NCBI RefSeq assembly: GCF_963169125.1
Contig: NC_084793.1
Coordinates: forward strand, 225,788,360 to 225,852,359
Length of the DNA stretch: 64,000 bases
Direction: 5' to 3'
Origin: Humulus lupulus
Lineage: Eukaryota; Streptophyta; Magnoliopsida; Rosales; Cannabaceae
The position numbers and the translations under genes are program-made. Numbering within the stretch: position 1 is the stretch's first letter; every line of letters begins with the position of its first letter. Shown one piece after another: positions 45,107-55,212 of this stretch. The notes under the pieces are model-generated. The model worked only from the letters and a program-made list of their open reading frames with translations. It made no database searches and had not been told where the DNA came from.

Positions 45107-46230
45107 TTATTCGTAGCGAATAGATTGTCGCACAATTCTCCCACTACAATGTTGCACCGGGGTTTCTTTTCCAAGAATACTAGTTTCCTCCATTTGTTGT
45201 TTATCATTTATTGATGACGATGAAAGTGATGGAATCTTATCAGCTGCGAGTTCCTCCAAAACTACTTTGCTCCGAGGTTTGTAATTAATCATATAGTCAT
45301 GTTCAAGGAAGGTCGCATTTGTTGAAACAAATACATTTTGGTCCTTGGGGCTATAGAAATCATCGCGTCTTGTTTCTGGAGCGTAGCCCACAAAAATGCA
45401 CACTTCAGACCTTGAATCTAGTTTCCCTAATTTAGGTCTAAGAAAATGAGCAGGACAGCCCCAAATGCAGAAATGATGCAAACTTGGTTTGTTTCCATCT
45501 ATAGTTCCAGTGGTGTTTTGCTTATGGTCTTAGATGGGACTACATTCAAAATGTAAGTCGTCGTTTGAAGTTAATGTCCCCAGAATGAGAGAGGAAGTGA
45601 AGAGTAGCTTAACATAGACTTGGCCATGTCTAACAAGGTCCTATTTCTTCTTTCAGAAATACCATTTTGCTGTGGTGTCCCTGGTGTTGTGAGTTGGGAT
45701 AGAATATCATACTCCAGCGAGAAATTTTTGAATTCTAAATCCAAATATTCTCCATTTTGATTAGATCGAAGTGTCTTAAGAGTTTTACCTAATTGCTTCT
45801 TAGCCTCAGCTTTGAGTTCTTGAAAGTTACCAAAGGTTTCAGATTTCCTAAGTATTAAGTAATTATGACCATATCTTGAGTAATCGTCAATAAAAGTGGT
45901 GAAGTACTCATACCCACCTCTTGCTTGTACATTTATTGGACCACAGACATCGCTGTGTACAAGCTCCAAAGGTTCTTTAGCTCTGTTGTCATTTGCTGAG
46001 AAAGGACGTTTGGTCATTTTTCCTTCTAGAAAAGATTCACAAACAGGAAGAGTTTCAACTCTTAGTTTTCTCAAAGGTCCATCTTTTGTTAACCGGTTTA
46101 TCTTGTCTAGACCTACATGACCAAGTCTAAGATGCCAATGATATGTGTCATCATCATTTGAAACTTTTTGTTTTTTGTTTCCTTGCGATTTTCCTACTTT
46201 AAATAATTTTGAATTATTAAGCGTTCGTTC
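45107..46230 (-). pseudogene. copia-3 integrase (broken)
   Basis: GAG-pre-integrase WHLRLGHVGL-like words (46140-46080), VCESFLEGKMTKRPFS (Cys changed in the SC pair), HSDVCGPINVQARGGYEYF, FIDDYSRYGHNYL, TPGTPQQNGISERRNRTL and SLPLSFWGH, ending at a stop at 45571. A damaged stretch leads to FCIWGCPAHFLRPKLGKLD and the linker to 45107. The catalytic Asp-Asp-Glu words are still present, but stops at 45571 and near 45483 split the gene. Confidence 0.88.
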
Positions 46231-46449
46231 AATTTTAATGAAAGTGTTTTAAAGTCTAAATATTCAATTGCATGTCAAAAGAAAAAAATTAAGAATAATC
46301 TAATTATAAATAAAGTATTCTAAAGTTAATACATGCAATAAAATTCAAAATACTAAAAGAAACAAACTAAGACATTGTTCAAACAACAATTAATTTTTCT
46401 TTTGATAATGACTAAAGAATTTTAAAATCAAAGGACTTTCTTTAATGTT

Positions 46450-47002
46450 TTCTTGAACTAAACATTTTCTCTCTTTTTGACTTCATGAACATCATCAGTA
46501 GCCTTCTTTGAATTGTAAGATTCAATTATCTGCATAGAAGAATAAAATTTTTTAGTGGACCGTGAGTGTAAAATTCAGGATGACATATTTTTTTCCACTT
46601 AGTTATAAGAATGAATAAATCATATTTACCTTTCTTATTCTTCATTATTTTAGCGATTATTTCACGCTTGGCCAATAGGATTTCATTCTCATAAAACCAC
46701 TTATCATATATGTGTCCATACGTGGCATGGAATACCTCCCATATATCATATGCAAATTTAAGGTTTTGTAGAGTATTTTTGGTCGCTATATTTATTGATT
46801 GAAGCAAATAATACCTTGCCATATGATTTATCCTCAACCACTTGGCATACGAAAACTGATCATTCACCGAAGCTTCAATTGGTGGTATGTTAACAACTTC
46901 CATCAAGTTCTCTCTTAGCAATAATATATCGATATCATGTCTCCAAAATACTATATTTTCATCATTAAGTTCAATCACTATATTGCAGTCGTTTTCAGAC
47001 AT
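46450..47002 (-). pseudogene. copia-3 gag, C-terminus deleted
   Basis: The start MSENDCNIVIELNDENIVFW at 47002 leads into a UBN2-type copia gag domain (WLRINHMARYYLLQSI, YDIWEVFHATYGHIYDKW). It frameshifts near 46530; a short acidic tail (IIESYNSKKATDDVHEVKK) reads to about 46450. The zinc knuckle and the protease expected before integrase are absent from 46230-46450, so a deletion joined the gag tail to the GAG-pre-integrase leader. Confidence 0.75.
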
Positions 47003-48955
47003 TTTAACTGAAAGAAATAAAATACAATAATATTACTATTTGAAAAATATCAATTATTGGTAAAGTAAATATGATGCATGAATGCAACAATTAAAACATA
47101 TAAATAAAGATTTACCTTTCCACGATAAAACTACCCAACAAATAAAGTGATGTATTAGGGTTGGTCAAGTTAAATTCAGATAGCTTATAAGACAATCTTA
47201 TCTTTATAATTTAAAACTCAAAATGTCTCTTTATTTTCTATTTTAAAAATAAAGTACCGCTAATTTGGTCAAGAAACAATTATCCACTGCAAAAGCTTAA
47301 TTGCATCTTTGTAAGTGTAACTCATTATTTCAGAATTCATGACTTAACTTAGAGAGTGCCACCTTAGGGTCGGTCAAGTCTAGAATACATAACTCCTTCC
47401 CATCTTCGTAAGAAGCCAACCTTGGTATTAATATGTTTAGAAACCTTCCTTAGGGGGACAGAAACAAAGCCACCTCAAGGCCCTATTCACATCTCACGGT
47501 ATTGTACTAATAATGGAGACCATAGGTCACATTGAGATGTTCACCTTCTCCACTTACTATTTTAGAAATAATGTATTTTATTAAACTAATAAATTAATTC
47601 CAAATTAATTACTAGTTTATTTAATAACCTATGAATGTAATTAATTACAAAATACATTATATTATAAAAGAGTGTTTCTACAATTAATGTGATCTTGATA
47701 TTTACCCATTACATTCATCTAACTTTACTAAAACACTTTTTAAATAAAGTTGGTTATCTTAAAGGCCTATAAAAACTATTGCCTTTATTATGGTGTGAGT
47801 TACCAAGTTTTAACTAATTTAATACTTAGTAGTTTACATGCAATTGATTTCTTCAAAATAATTCACATAAACAATTAGGACAATCCTAAATAATAATGTT
47901 TCTAAAATATGGATGATTAATGAAAACTGTGTGGGGTTTTATGAATGACATGTAATTGACTAATGCATGATCATGTTATCAATCAAACATTAATTAACAT
48001 TTATTTAAATAAACAAATAAATAAAAAATAAATGATGAGCCGAGTACTATTACGTATTTCTAAATTTACAACCTTTGAAAAAATAGAAATAAATTTCAAA
48101 ATAGCCTATGAATTGTTTTCAAGACTCCAAGAATGCTTCTATTCTATTTTAGTCTTTCTTGCAAATCTTTAGGAATTCGTTAGGACCAACTAATTAATTA
48201 GAAAACAACTTTCTAATTAATTCATTTAATTAAAACTAAATTTTAATTAAATAATTATTTTTGTCATATTGTTAATTTAGTTCAATTTAAATAATTAAAT
48301 AATCAAATTCAAATAATTATTTAAGCTTAAGATAAAATCTTAACAAACTAAAAGATATTTTATTTTTCTAATAAAAATAAAATAAGATAATTAAATTTTA
48401 AATTCAAACAATTTAAAGTTAATTAAATAAAAAATTAAAAACACAAAAATAGGATCTAGATTTGATTACTAGGGCCGACAACATGGAAGAGCCAGAGGGG
48501 CTTGGGTTGGTGGTTGCCGCATGCAGTGAGCACGACAGCTGGGTGTGCACGCAATGTGTGCAGGGGCACAGGCATGCAAGCACACGTGCGCGGGTGCACA
48601 GGTGTGGGGGCGCAGGCTCGCAGGCACACAGGCGCAGGGGGGCAGGCGCAGACGCAGGAGGCAGGCGCAGACGCAGGGGTGGGGGCTTGCAGGTGCGCGT
48701 GTAGCGGGCTGGTGCGTGCGGCTAGGGCTCATGCCATAAGGCTTTTGTCCTTCTTTCTTCTTTGTGTACAGATTTTTAAAATACATATTTCAAAAATAAA
48801 ATTTTACAAAAATCATATACCCTTTATGACTTACACAAGATATAAAAATTAAAATTCCTAATCTAATAACACCATATAATTAACGATCCATCGTTCAACC
48901 ATACATTCGAAAAACATATTCATCAATTCCATATACATATAACAAATGTACCAAT
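47003..48955 (-). other. copia-3 untranslated leader with a GC-rich island
   Basis: AT-rich with no coding potential, except a GC-rich simple-sequence island at 48468-48735 built from GCAGGCGCA/GGCACAGG-like words, about 220 bp from the LTR. Frames through the island are compositional. The primer site next to the LTR (minus-strand TTGGTACATTTG) keeps only the first bases of the initiator-Met site. Confidence 0.6.
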
Positions 48956-49035
48956 TGTTGGTATGAAAAGAACAAATCAAAGATACGCAGCAGGGAATGG
49001 GTAATTTTTAATAATTATTAATACCAGCCAAGATC

Positions 49036-49056
49036 ATACACACACACACACACACG

Positions 49057-49090
<34 letters not shown>
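49036..49090. repeat. (CA)n microsatellite
   Basis: About 27 CA units with two CG interruptions, within the copia-3 5' LTR. Confidence 0.95.
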
Positions 49091-49095
<5 letters not shown>

Positions 49096-50422
49096 TAAAT
49101 CACATACAATCAGATTAGAGATTACCTCTTGTAGCCTATCAAGTGTCCTCGAATCTTTTTCTATAAAATCAACGATCTTCCTATCCAAGTTCTGAAGACT
49201 CACATCTTGATCTTTTAGACCAATCCTCAAACACACAAGGGCGTGTGTGGGCACATAGGATTCAAAATGTTGATTTATGACTCTCTAGATGTACTCAACA
49301 CATGAGATCTAAAGATGTTTGATAGAGAGAAGATGAATTGAATATTTTTTAGGTTTAGCAAAACTATCGCTTCTGTTTTTTAGAGAGAACCTATTTCTCA
49401 CAATAATTTATTTTTTAGGTTTATAAAGATAATTAACTTATATAATTAATCTTTATTTTATTAAAATAAAATTGATCAGTTATAACCTTATTTAATTATT
49501 TAACGTAAATAATATTAAAAAATAATTAAATGTATATAAATAAATAAACAAATTATTTGAAATTCAAAATTAAAATTCCAGGGATAGAAAATATCCTTGT
49601 GTGGCACCACTCACTCTGCAGTACATTGAGTGGCATGAGCCACATTAGGGTTTTCCCCTAATTTTCTTATTTGTTTATTTAATTAATATGTAAGACAACA
49701 TATTTAACCCAAAATAAATATTAGTTAATTCAAAATTAACTTTATCTTAAAATATCAGTTTTAAATAAATAAATAAATATCTTATTATAAATAAGATAAT
49801 TATTAATCTCTCTTTTTATTTTAATCCAAACAAGATTAATATTTATTTTAACCTATAGTTTTTCAAAATAAAAACTATATAATTAAATAATTCATAATTA
49901 ATCAATTATCCATAACTATCATATAATTATTTCATTGCCCTGGAAAATTAATTCATTTGTAATTAAGTCATTCTCTCTACAAATCTTTCTTTTGACATCC
50001 TTACCCTTGATAGTGTAGGATAGAGGTGATTTGGGGACCATGGACCTATAATACGAAGCTCCAATAAACCAATTATTAATTAAACTCTTTAATCCAATAA
50101 TCTTATATATTAATTCTATGATTACTCCACTATATATATGGAATAGCACTCTAATTATTTATAGAATTATATTTATAGAGTTTTCTCTCGTAGTCCACCG
50201 ATATAGTCAATAAATGTAGTTCTGTCCTCCATTTATTGGTTCGTTAATTAGAGCTGTTCAAGATTACTATTTTACCCTTCTAATTACCTCTTGATCCTTA
50301 AGTACCATTAATTCACCAGCGAATAATTAATCTATAATCAAATTATGGATTTGATCTCAATAACTATTTAGTTCCAGAATTAACCCTTAAGGGAACCAAT
50401 ATTCAATTCGTTAGGAAAGTAT

Positions 50423-50722
50423 GAATTCAATTATTGTAATTCATGTTCCCAGCCATTCATGATATTGAATCTAAAAAAAGAAGTCATTAGCCTCATTGTA
50501 CTAAGAAACCTTAACAAGTGAATCAAAAGTCATTTATGATATTGACAAGTGAATTCAATTATTGTAATTCATGTTCCCAGCCATGATTAGCCTCATTGTA
50601 CTAAGAAACCTTAAAAAGTGAATTCAATTATTGTAATTCATGTTCCCAGCCATTCATGATATTGAATCTAAAAAAAAAGTCATTAGCCTCATTGTACTAA
50701 GAAACCTTAACAAGTGAATCGA
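50423..50722. repeat. Tandem triplication within the copia-3 5' LTR
   Basis: The words GAATTCAATTATTGTAATTC start at 50423, 50551 and 50620, each followed by all or part of a roughly 100-bp unit ending in AAACCTTAA-AAGTG. The 3' LTR has a single copy near 32630. Confidence 0.85.
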
Positions 50723-51208
50723 AAGATCCAATAAACACAAATAAGAGTTCATGAATATTGAGGATTTAGACTGATCTACAAATGATTATCTATTATGATA
50801 AGAATCAAATCTTTATGTCAAACGGTAAGTTTATATAGTTAATTAATTCTTATCGGTCCAGTCATATATAATCTCTATTATATACAACGCATTTACTAAG
50901 ATGTCTATCCACATCAGTAATCTGAATCTAGATCACTTGCATTCTGTATGCTTAACAAACTGCACTAGTAACCATTCATTAAAGATTCCTTACTTTAATA
51001 TGTTACTGACAATTTTATTCATTATATATGATCTTAATTATCTCGTACTAATACAATATCATATTCTCATTACTGAATAAGGAATTTTCTTGGTATTATC
51101 ATATAATTAATTCAAACAATAGTTATAATATTCAAATATAATAAAATTGTTCTTTTTATTTAATTCAATAAAATGTCTTTACATGCTTTTAGGGCATTAA
51201 TCCTAACA

Positions 51209-51589
51209 ATCTAGACTTCCCATTATATATCTTTTGTAAGCTCTAATCAAAGTGGGTTAATTATCACAATGTATTTAAATCGCCGATACATCAATCGCGG
51301 TTTTCGGTATCTTCAACATGAGATCTCTTAGCCACTCGGCCTCTTTGCTGGTTACCGCCGGAGATACAAATTCAGACTCCATGGTTGAGTGACATATACA
51401 TGTTTGTTTCTTAGATATCAAAGAAACCATACCCCCACCAAGGGTGAACACCCAACCAGTTGTGGAGAGATTATCTCCTACACCGGATATCCAACTTGTG
51501 TCTGAATATCCCTCAAGTATCTTAGGAAACTTAGAATATTGGAGGCATAACTCTTTGGTCCTTTTAAGGTATCCAAATATTCTTTTCAC
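51209..51589 (-). pseudogene. copia-4 RNase H, truncated
   Basis: RIFGYLKRTKELCLQYSKFP, GYSDTSWISGVGDNLSTTGW, FTLGGGMVSLISKKQ, HSTMESEFVSPAVTSKEAEW, then a stop near 51275 followed by IHCDN and RAYKRY before the break at 51209. The last catalytic Asp region (HCDN) is just retained, but the C-terminus is gone because of the copia-3 LTR. Confidence 0.88.
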
Positions 51590-52756
51590 AACCTTCTAAT
51601 GTAAGATACTTAGTTTGCTAGTAAATCTACTTAGTTTACTAATCGCAGATGCAATGTCCACTCTAGTACAATGAGTGACATATATCAAACTCCCAATTGC
51701 ACTTGCATACTCTAGTTTAGCCACCGCTCTCACTTCATTATTTTTAAGCTTTATACTTGAATCGAAGAGTGTGTTTGTCTCTTTGATATTAACATGACCA
51801 AACTTGTTAAGAATTTTCTCAACATAATGAGCTTGACCTAAGGCATAACCATCCATATTTCTTCTAACTTTGATACCTAGTATGGTATCAACCTCTCCAA
51901 GGTCATTTATTTTGAAGTTAGAAGATAGAAACCTCTTGGTTTCTATTATGTCTTTCATGTCATTAATTAATATAAACATGTCATCAACATATTAACACAC
52001 TAAGATGACATAGTCATCACAAGTCTTAGAGTATGAGCACTTGTCCGCACTATTGTGTCTAAACCCATTCGAAATAATAGCCTCATCAAACTTCTCATGC
52101 CATTGTTTTGGTTCCTGTTTTAAACCATATAATGATTTAACAAGCTTACACACCTTATATTCATTTCCCCTTAGAACAAACCCTTCTGGTTGTTGCATGT
52201 ACCTCCTCATCAAGGTTACCATTTAAGAATGTCGTTTTCACATCCATTTGATGAACATATAGGTTGTGTATTGATGATAAGGCAAACAACAATATTATAG
52301 ATGTTGTCCTTGTTACCTTGCATAGGTATCAAAATAATATATGCCCTCCTTTTGTCTAAACCCTTTGGCTACCAATCTTGCCTTATATGCTTGAATGGTC
52401 CCATTAGTGTTGTATTTTCTTCGAAATACCCACTTGCAACCTATTGGCTTTGATCATTGTAGTAGATCAACAATCTCCCAAGTGTGGTTAGACATAATTG
52501 AATCCATCTCATCATTTATTTCCTCTTTCCAAAAGTTAGAGCCCCTTGAGGACATAGCTTCTTGGAAAGTTTTAGGATCATCCTCCACTTGAAGTACCAT
52601 ATGATAATTCCAAGTGACTCCCTTGTGGTTTTCCTCTACTAGGTAAAGAGTCTCCACTTGAGAGGTTTCATTTTGTGATTCACTCTCTTTAAGCCTTTGG
52701 TTTCTTATATCCAATATCGGTTGCTCTACAACCCTTGAAGGTAACTCCTCTTGAGT
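51590..52756 (-). pseudogene. copia-4 reverse transcriptase (broken)
   Basis: Segments: ISLE-type linker and FQEAMSSRGSNFWKEEINDE with TWEIVDL (52700-52460), the [11 protein letters not shown] region (52440-52390) and the MYLHQPEGF-like RRYMQQPEGFVLRGNEY, with SLYGLKQEPKQWHEKFDE (52200-52080). The catalytic strand (YVDD region, 51990-51970) contains a stop and reads VDDMFILI. Then LGEVDTILGIKVRRN and YASAIGSLIYVTHCTRVDI. Stops near 52454, 52223 and 51985 make it inactive. Confidence 0.87.
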
Positions 52757-54165
52757 TCATTCTAATGAGATCGGTTCTCGAGGCTTATTATCAATATATA
52801 AAAAAATTTCAACAAACTCAACTTCTCTTGATTCAATTATCCCATTACACTCCATGTCCAATAGACTATAGGCCTTGCTATTTGAGGCATAGCCTACAAA
52901 TACATATTTGATGGCCCTTAGACCTAACTGGGTCCTTTTAGGCTCCGTGCTCTTGCAATAAGAAAGGCACCCCCACACTTTGAAATACCCTTGGTTGGGC
53001 CTCTTTCCTTTCTATATCTCATATGGTGAAATTTGATTCTTCTTTAGAGGAATCTAGTTTTGAATATGAAAAGCGGTAAGTAAGGCTTCTCCTCATAATG
53101 CAAAACTCAAATTTGAATGTAATAAAATAGCATTTATCATTTCAACATATGTTCTATTCTTTTTTCCCCTATAACATTTTGTTGGGATGTACAAGGGGTG
53201 GTACATTCATGTATTATACCATGCATCTCACAAAACACATTGAATTCATTGGAAAAGTATTCACCGCCCCTATCACTTCTAGTTACTTTAATTTTCTTTT
53301 CCAATTGATTTTCAACTTTGACTTTATAGATTTTAAACATGCTAAAGACCTCATCATTAATCTTAAGAAAATACACATATGTGAATCTAGAGCAATCATT
53401 AATAAATGTAATAAAATACCTATGTCCATTTCTAGTAATTATTCCATTCAATTCACATAAATCACTATGTATCAAATCTAACAAATTAGTTTTCCTTTCA
53501 ACAATTGGAAAAAGTTTCTTTACCATCTTAGATTTAACACATAATTCACATTTATCATACTCAACATCATTGCATACAATTAAACCACATTTGATAACTC
53601 TTTTAACTATTCTATATCCTATATGGGCAAGTCTATTATGCCACAAAGTAATAGAATCAAAACCAAGCACAAAAGAGGAAGATGAGCATGAATTATTATC
53701 AAAACAATTGTCTTTGGTACACAATTTTATTATCCCATCATACACATACCATTTCTCCAAAAAATAGTTGCCCTTGGATAAAATTAGCTTGTCGGACTCA
53801 AACACCGCTTTGATCCCCTGTTTTCTCAACATGTCCCCACTCACAAGATTCCTACTCATATCCAGAACATTCAACACATTGGTGAATAAAACCTTCTTTC
53901 CGAATGTGAAGTAAAGATCAATAATCCATTTGCCCAACACCTTGGATCTATGCTCATTGCCCATTTGGATCTCATGACCATCTCTTGATTCTTGAAAGGT
54001 TTTGAAGACTTGTCTATCATTAGTTACATGAATGGTGGCACAAGTGACATACCCCCATCCTTGCACTTTCCCTTGGATGGCATTCACCTTACTTAAGGTA
54101 GCAACCAACTCCTCTTCGGTTGTGCTGACCTTGGATCTATGGTTATGGGCTTTCGATACTTGCAC
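52757..54165 (-). pseudogene. copia-4 protease remnant and integrase
   Basis: A 342-codon frame (54165-53137) holds a protease region in which the active-site Asp-Thr/Ser-Gly-Ala has been lost (VTCATIHV where DTGATxHV is expected). GAG-pre-integrase follows (LWHNRLAHIGYRIV, YDKCELCVKSKMVKK), then the integrase core HSDLCELNG, FINDCSRFTYVYFL, VTRSDRGGEYFSNEF and TPCTSQQNVIGEKR. A stop at 53137 is followed by a short gap and the post-core WGCLSYCKSTEPKRTQLG block (52978). FIND for FIDD removes a catalytic Asp. Confidence 0.87.
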
Positions 54166-54416
54166 TCCCTAGCCATGTGGCCACTCTTGCCACAAACAAA
54201 GCAAGGGCCTCTCACACACTTGAATTTCCATTCATTCTTCTTAGGGGCTAGGTAAGTATCCTTCTTTGATTGGGGCTTCTTGTAAGTCTTCCCTTTGGAT
54301 TGAGAGGGTTTCTCTATGGCATTAGCCTTGGATGTCCCAATATTGGACTCTTTTATATACTTGTCTCTAGAACGAGAGTCCTCTTCAATCCTTGGGTGCT
54401 TCAAGATCTCTTCCAA
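54093..54416 (-). pseudogene. copia-4 gag C-terminus with zinc knuckle
   Basis: Lys/Ser-rich basic region followed by a good CCHC knuckle, CFVCGKSGHMARECKY (about 54200-54160), which binds element RNA in copia Gag. The frame overlaps the start of the protease frame. Everything upstream is missing beyond 54420. It is the only intact zinc knuckle among the four copia copies. Confidence 0.85.
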
Positions 54417-54420
54417 AGAT

Positions 54421-54620
54421 TAGGGGTGCACATAGGTTGGATTGGCCGGGTTAAGGGTAATGTAGTGAGCCAACCCATATACCTTGATTTACAAAAATCC
54501 TTGGCCAATTAAAAAATTTCAACTATTCAACCTAACCCTACTGCCCACAAAGATATAAGGATTGGGGTGGGTTGGGTTGGGTTGGGCCCAAATTATTAGA
54601 CTTTAAATTAAAAATTTGTG
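54421..54620. mobile_element. Possible hAT-type terminal fragment
   Basis: Starts TAGGGGTGCACATAGGTTGG at the exact point where copia-4 gag breaks, which looks like the terminal inverted repeat of plant hAT elements. Subterminal GGTTGGGTTGGG repeats (54568-54590) also fit. I find no matching other end or 8-bp duplication, so this stays tentative. Confidence 0.35.
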
Positions 54621-54982
54621 TTGGGTTTTTGGATCTAAAAAAATGTCCTAAATTCATTTTTGTATGATTTACTTACATCAATTACTTTAATTTTAAACGC
54701 ATTAAATCATTGTCTAATTCATGTTATCCTTATAGTATTTTTTTGTTCAACATATTCTAATAGTAACATTCATTCTAATTGAATAACATAAATATTAGAT
54801 TCATCCATAATTCAAGTACTAAATTGTGGATATTTAATTCTTGCACAACAAAACAAAAGTCAAGGATAGATCAAATCAACCCCTCCAAAATATCACCTAG
54901 AAAAAAAATACAGAAATAAATAAGTAATATATAATATATAAATATCTACAAAATATATTAAAATTTTACAAGCTAAATCTAC
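54621..54982. other. AT-rich stretch, nothing recognised
   Basis: No gene or repeat that I can support between the hAT-like fragment and the CACTA left end. Confidence 0.4.
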
Positions 54983-55006
54983 CACTACAACATAAAGTAG
55001 CAATTG
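54983..55006 (+). repeat. CACTA left terminal inverted repeat (candidate)
   Basis: Starts CACTACAACATAAAG and closes with GCAATTG; it pairs with the right end at 19 of 24 positions. Confidence 0.55.
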
Positions 55007-55212
55007 AAAAAGGCATACATTTTAGCAATCATGGTCATGTTTGCAATGCCTTGGCCAATTAGGAATGACATACAATTAGCAAAATAGAAGCATGACCATT
55101 AAGAGAACTAAATAAGGTACACAATGAAATATACATAAACCAAAATTTAGCCAAAGCTTCATAAATAATAATAAAAAAAACTAAAAGACAAAGGGAAAAC
55201 AACAATACAAGA

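Larger units (their letters stand above)
32271..51208 (-). mobile_element. copia-3: Ty1/copia element split by a gypsy insertion
   Basis: Minus-strand order: 5' LTR (51208-48956), leader, gag, integrase, first half of RT, gypsy element (44488-34233), second half of RT, RNase H, polypurine tract, shortened 3' LTR (33218-32271). Same family as copia-1. It appears to interrupt copia-4, whose RNase H breaks at 51209. The duplication cannot be checked because the left LTR end is lost. Confidence 0.87.
48956..51208 (-). repeat. copia-3 5' LTR
   Basis: 2253 bp; plus strand starts TGTTGGTATG and ends ATCCTAACA. It contains a (CA)n run at 49036-49090 and a tandem triplication at 50423-50722 that the 3' LTR lacks. 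Confidence 0.85.
51209..54420 (-). mobile_element. copia-4: Ty1/copia fragment of a different family
   Basis: Minus-strand zinc finger of gag, protease remnant, integrase, RT, RNase H, with no LTR on either side. RNase H is cut at 51209 by the copia-3 LTR and gag at 54420 by sequence starting TAGGGGTGCA. Pol wording differs clearly from copia-1/2/3, so it is a separate copia lineage. Confidence 0.88.

Noticed and set aside
48462..48852. Frames of 80-116 codons on both strands in the GC-rich island of the copia-3 leader.
   Set aside because: Simple GCA/GGC repeats give low-complexity Ala/Gly/Cys/His frames on every strand.
51201..51215. Possible reading of the 48956-51208 LTR as the 3' LTR of copia-4.
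   Set aside because: copia-4 RNase H is cut mid-domain at 51209 with no polypurine tract, while the LTR matches the copia-3 3' LTR (32271-33218). The LTR therefore belongs to copia-3.
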